Positions 5,806 through 5,922 of a stretch of 5,922 bases of DNA are shown in pieces. The notes beneath the pieces were generated by a model. The model saw only the letters and a program-made list of their open reading frames with translations. It was not told the DNA's origin and ran no database searches. The number at the start of each line of letters is the position of its first letter. Position 1 is the stretch's first letter. Both the position numbers and the translations under genes were made by a program. The stretch is from Planctomycetales bacterium (lineage in GTDB: Bacteria > Planctomycetota > Planctomycetia > Isosphaerales > Isosphaeraceae), in assembly GCA_027451455.1 (NCBI GenBank), contig DAIDJI010000369.1, forward strand, positions 1 to 5,922, given 5' to 3'.

Positions 5806-5922
5806 GGATCCAGAAAGCGGCTGATGCTGCGGACCAGGCGGGCCAGGGCCTCGCGGTCAACGCCATCGGCGCGGCCGAAGCTGTGGATGATCTCCGCCTT
5901 GGGGACCCCGGTCTTGGGATCT
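5805..5922 (-). mobile_element. Fragment of IS1634-type transposase, N-terminal region
   Basis: Read on the minus strand from the right edge, this gives 39 codons beginning DPKTGVPKAEIIHSFGR and ending REALARLVRSISRFLDP. From memory this pattern (a conserved SFGR, then an acidic/REAL..LV.SI.RFL helix) matches the region shortly after the N-terminus of IS1634-family (IS4-like) transposases. The start codon would lie beyond the window. The match stops at about 5805, where the rest of a transposase of several hundred residues should follow; instead there is the antisense of the Tat-signal gene. The fused minus-strand frame stays open to about 5610, but that part has no transposase character. No terminal inverted repeat is visible at the junction. 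Family assignment rests on pattern memory from a short segment. Confidence 0.6.

Noticed and set aside
5802..5811. CCCGGGATCC as a cloning polylinker scar
   Set aside because: It resembles adjacent SmaI and BamHI sites, but the common vector polylinker has an extra G and no other vector sequence flanks it. Both sides read as natural bacterial genes.

Overview
The window looks like chromosomal DNA from a GC-rich bacterium, most plausibly a planctomycete of the Isosphaeraceae type. This is inferred from strong GC bias at third codon positions, several start codons without a Shine-Dalgarno sequence, (TTTTCRG)n heptamer arrays between genes, a 'putative ABC exporter' membrane protein and a Tat-signal gene. 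No marker gene settles the taxonomy.

Layout, left to right. On the minus strand lie a short hypothetical gene (127-462) with a probable intrinsic terminator beyond its 3' end (77-98), a 406-bp stretch without a convincing gene (463-868) that carries an imperfect 30-bp direct repeat, and a zinc-independent MDR oxidoreductase resembling 2-enoyl thioester reductase (869-1861). A divergent intergenic region follows (1862-2098). Both of its flanking genes are preceded, in the sense direction, by a (CYGAAAA)n heptamer array lying almost against the start codon, in place of a normal ribosome binding site. On the plus strand come a two-domain rhodanese sulfurtransferase (2099-2956), a 157-bp gap with a perfect 9-bp stem-loop, and a tight two-gene ABC exporter operon: an ATPase best started at TTG 3114, then a 552-residue membrane subunit at 3906-5564.

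At the right edge a gene with a clear twin-arginine signal starts at 5707. After about 32 codons it runs into a minus-strand segment that reads like the N-terminal region of an IS1634-type transposase. Neither gene is intact across this junction, so it is either a rearrangement scar or an assembly chimera.

The ATPase and membrane subunit almost certainly form one exporter of unknown substrate. The reductase and sulfurtransferase share a divergent control region but have no obvious biochemical link. I do not see a defence system, CRISPR array, RNA gene or complete mobile element. The most unusual feature is the pair of matching heptamer leaders.
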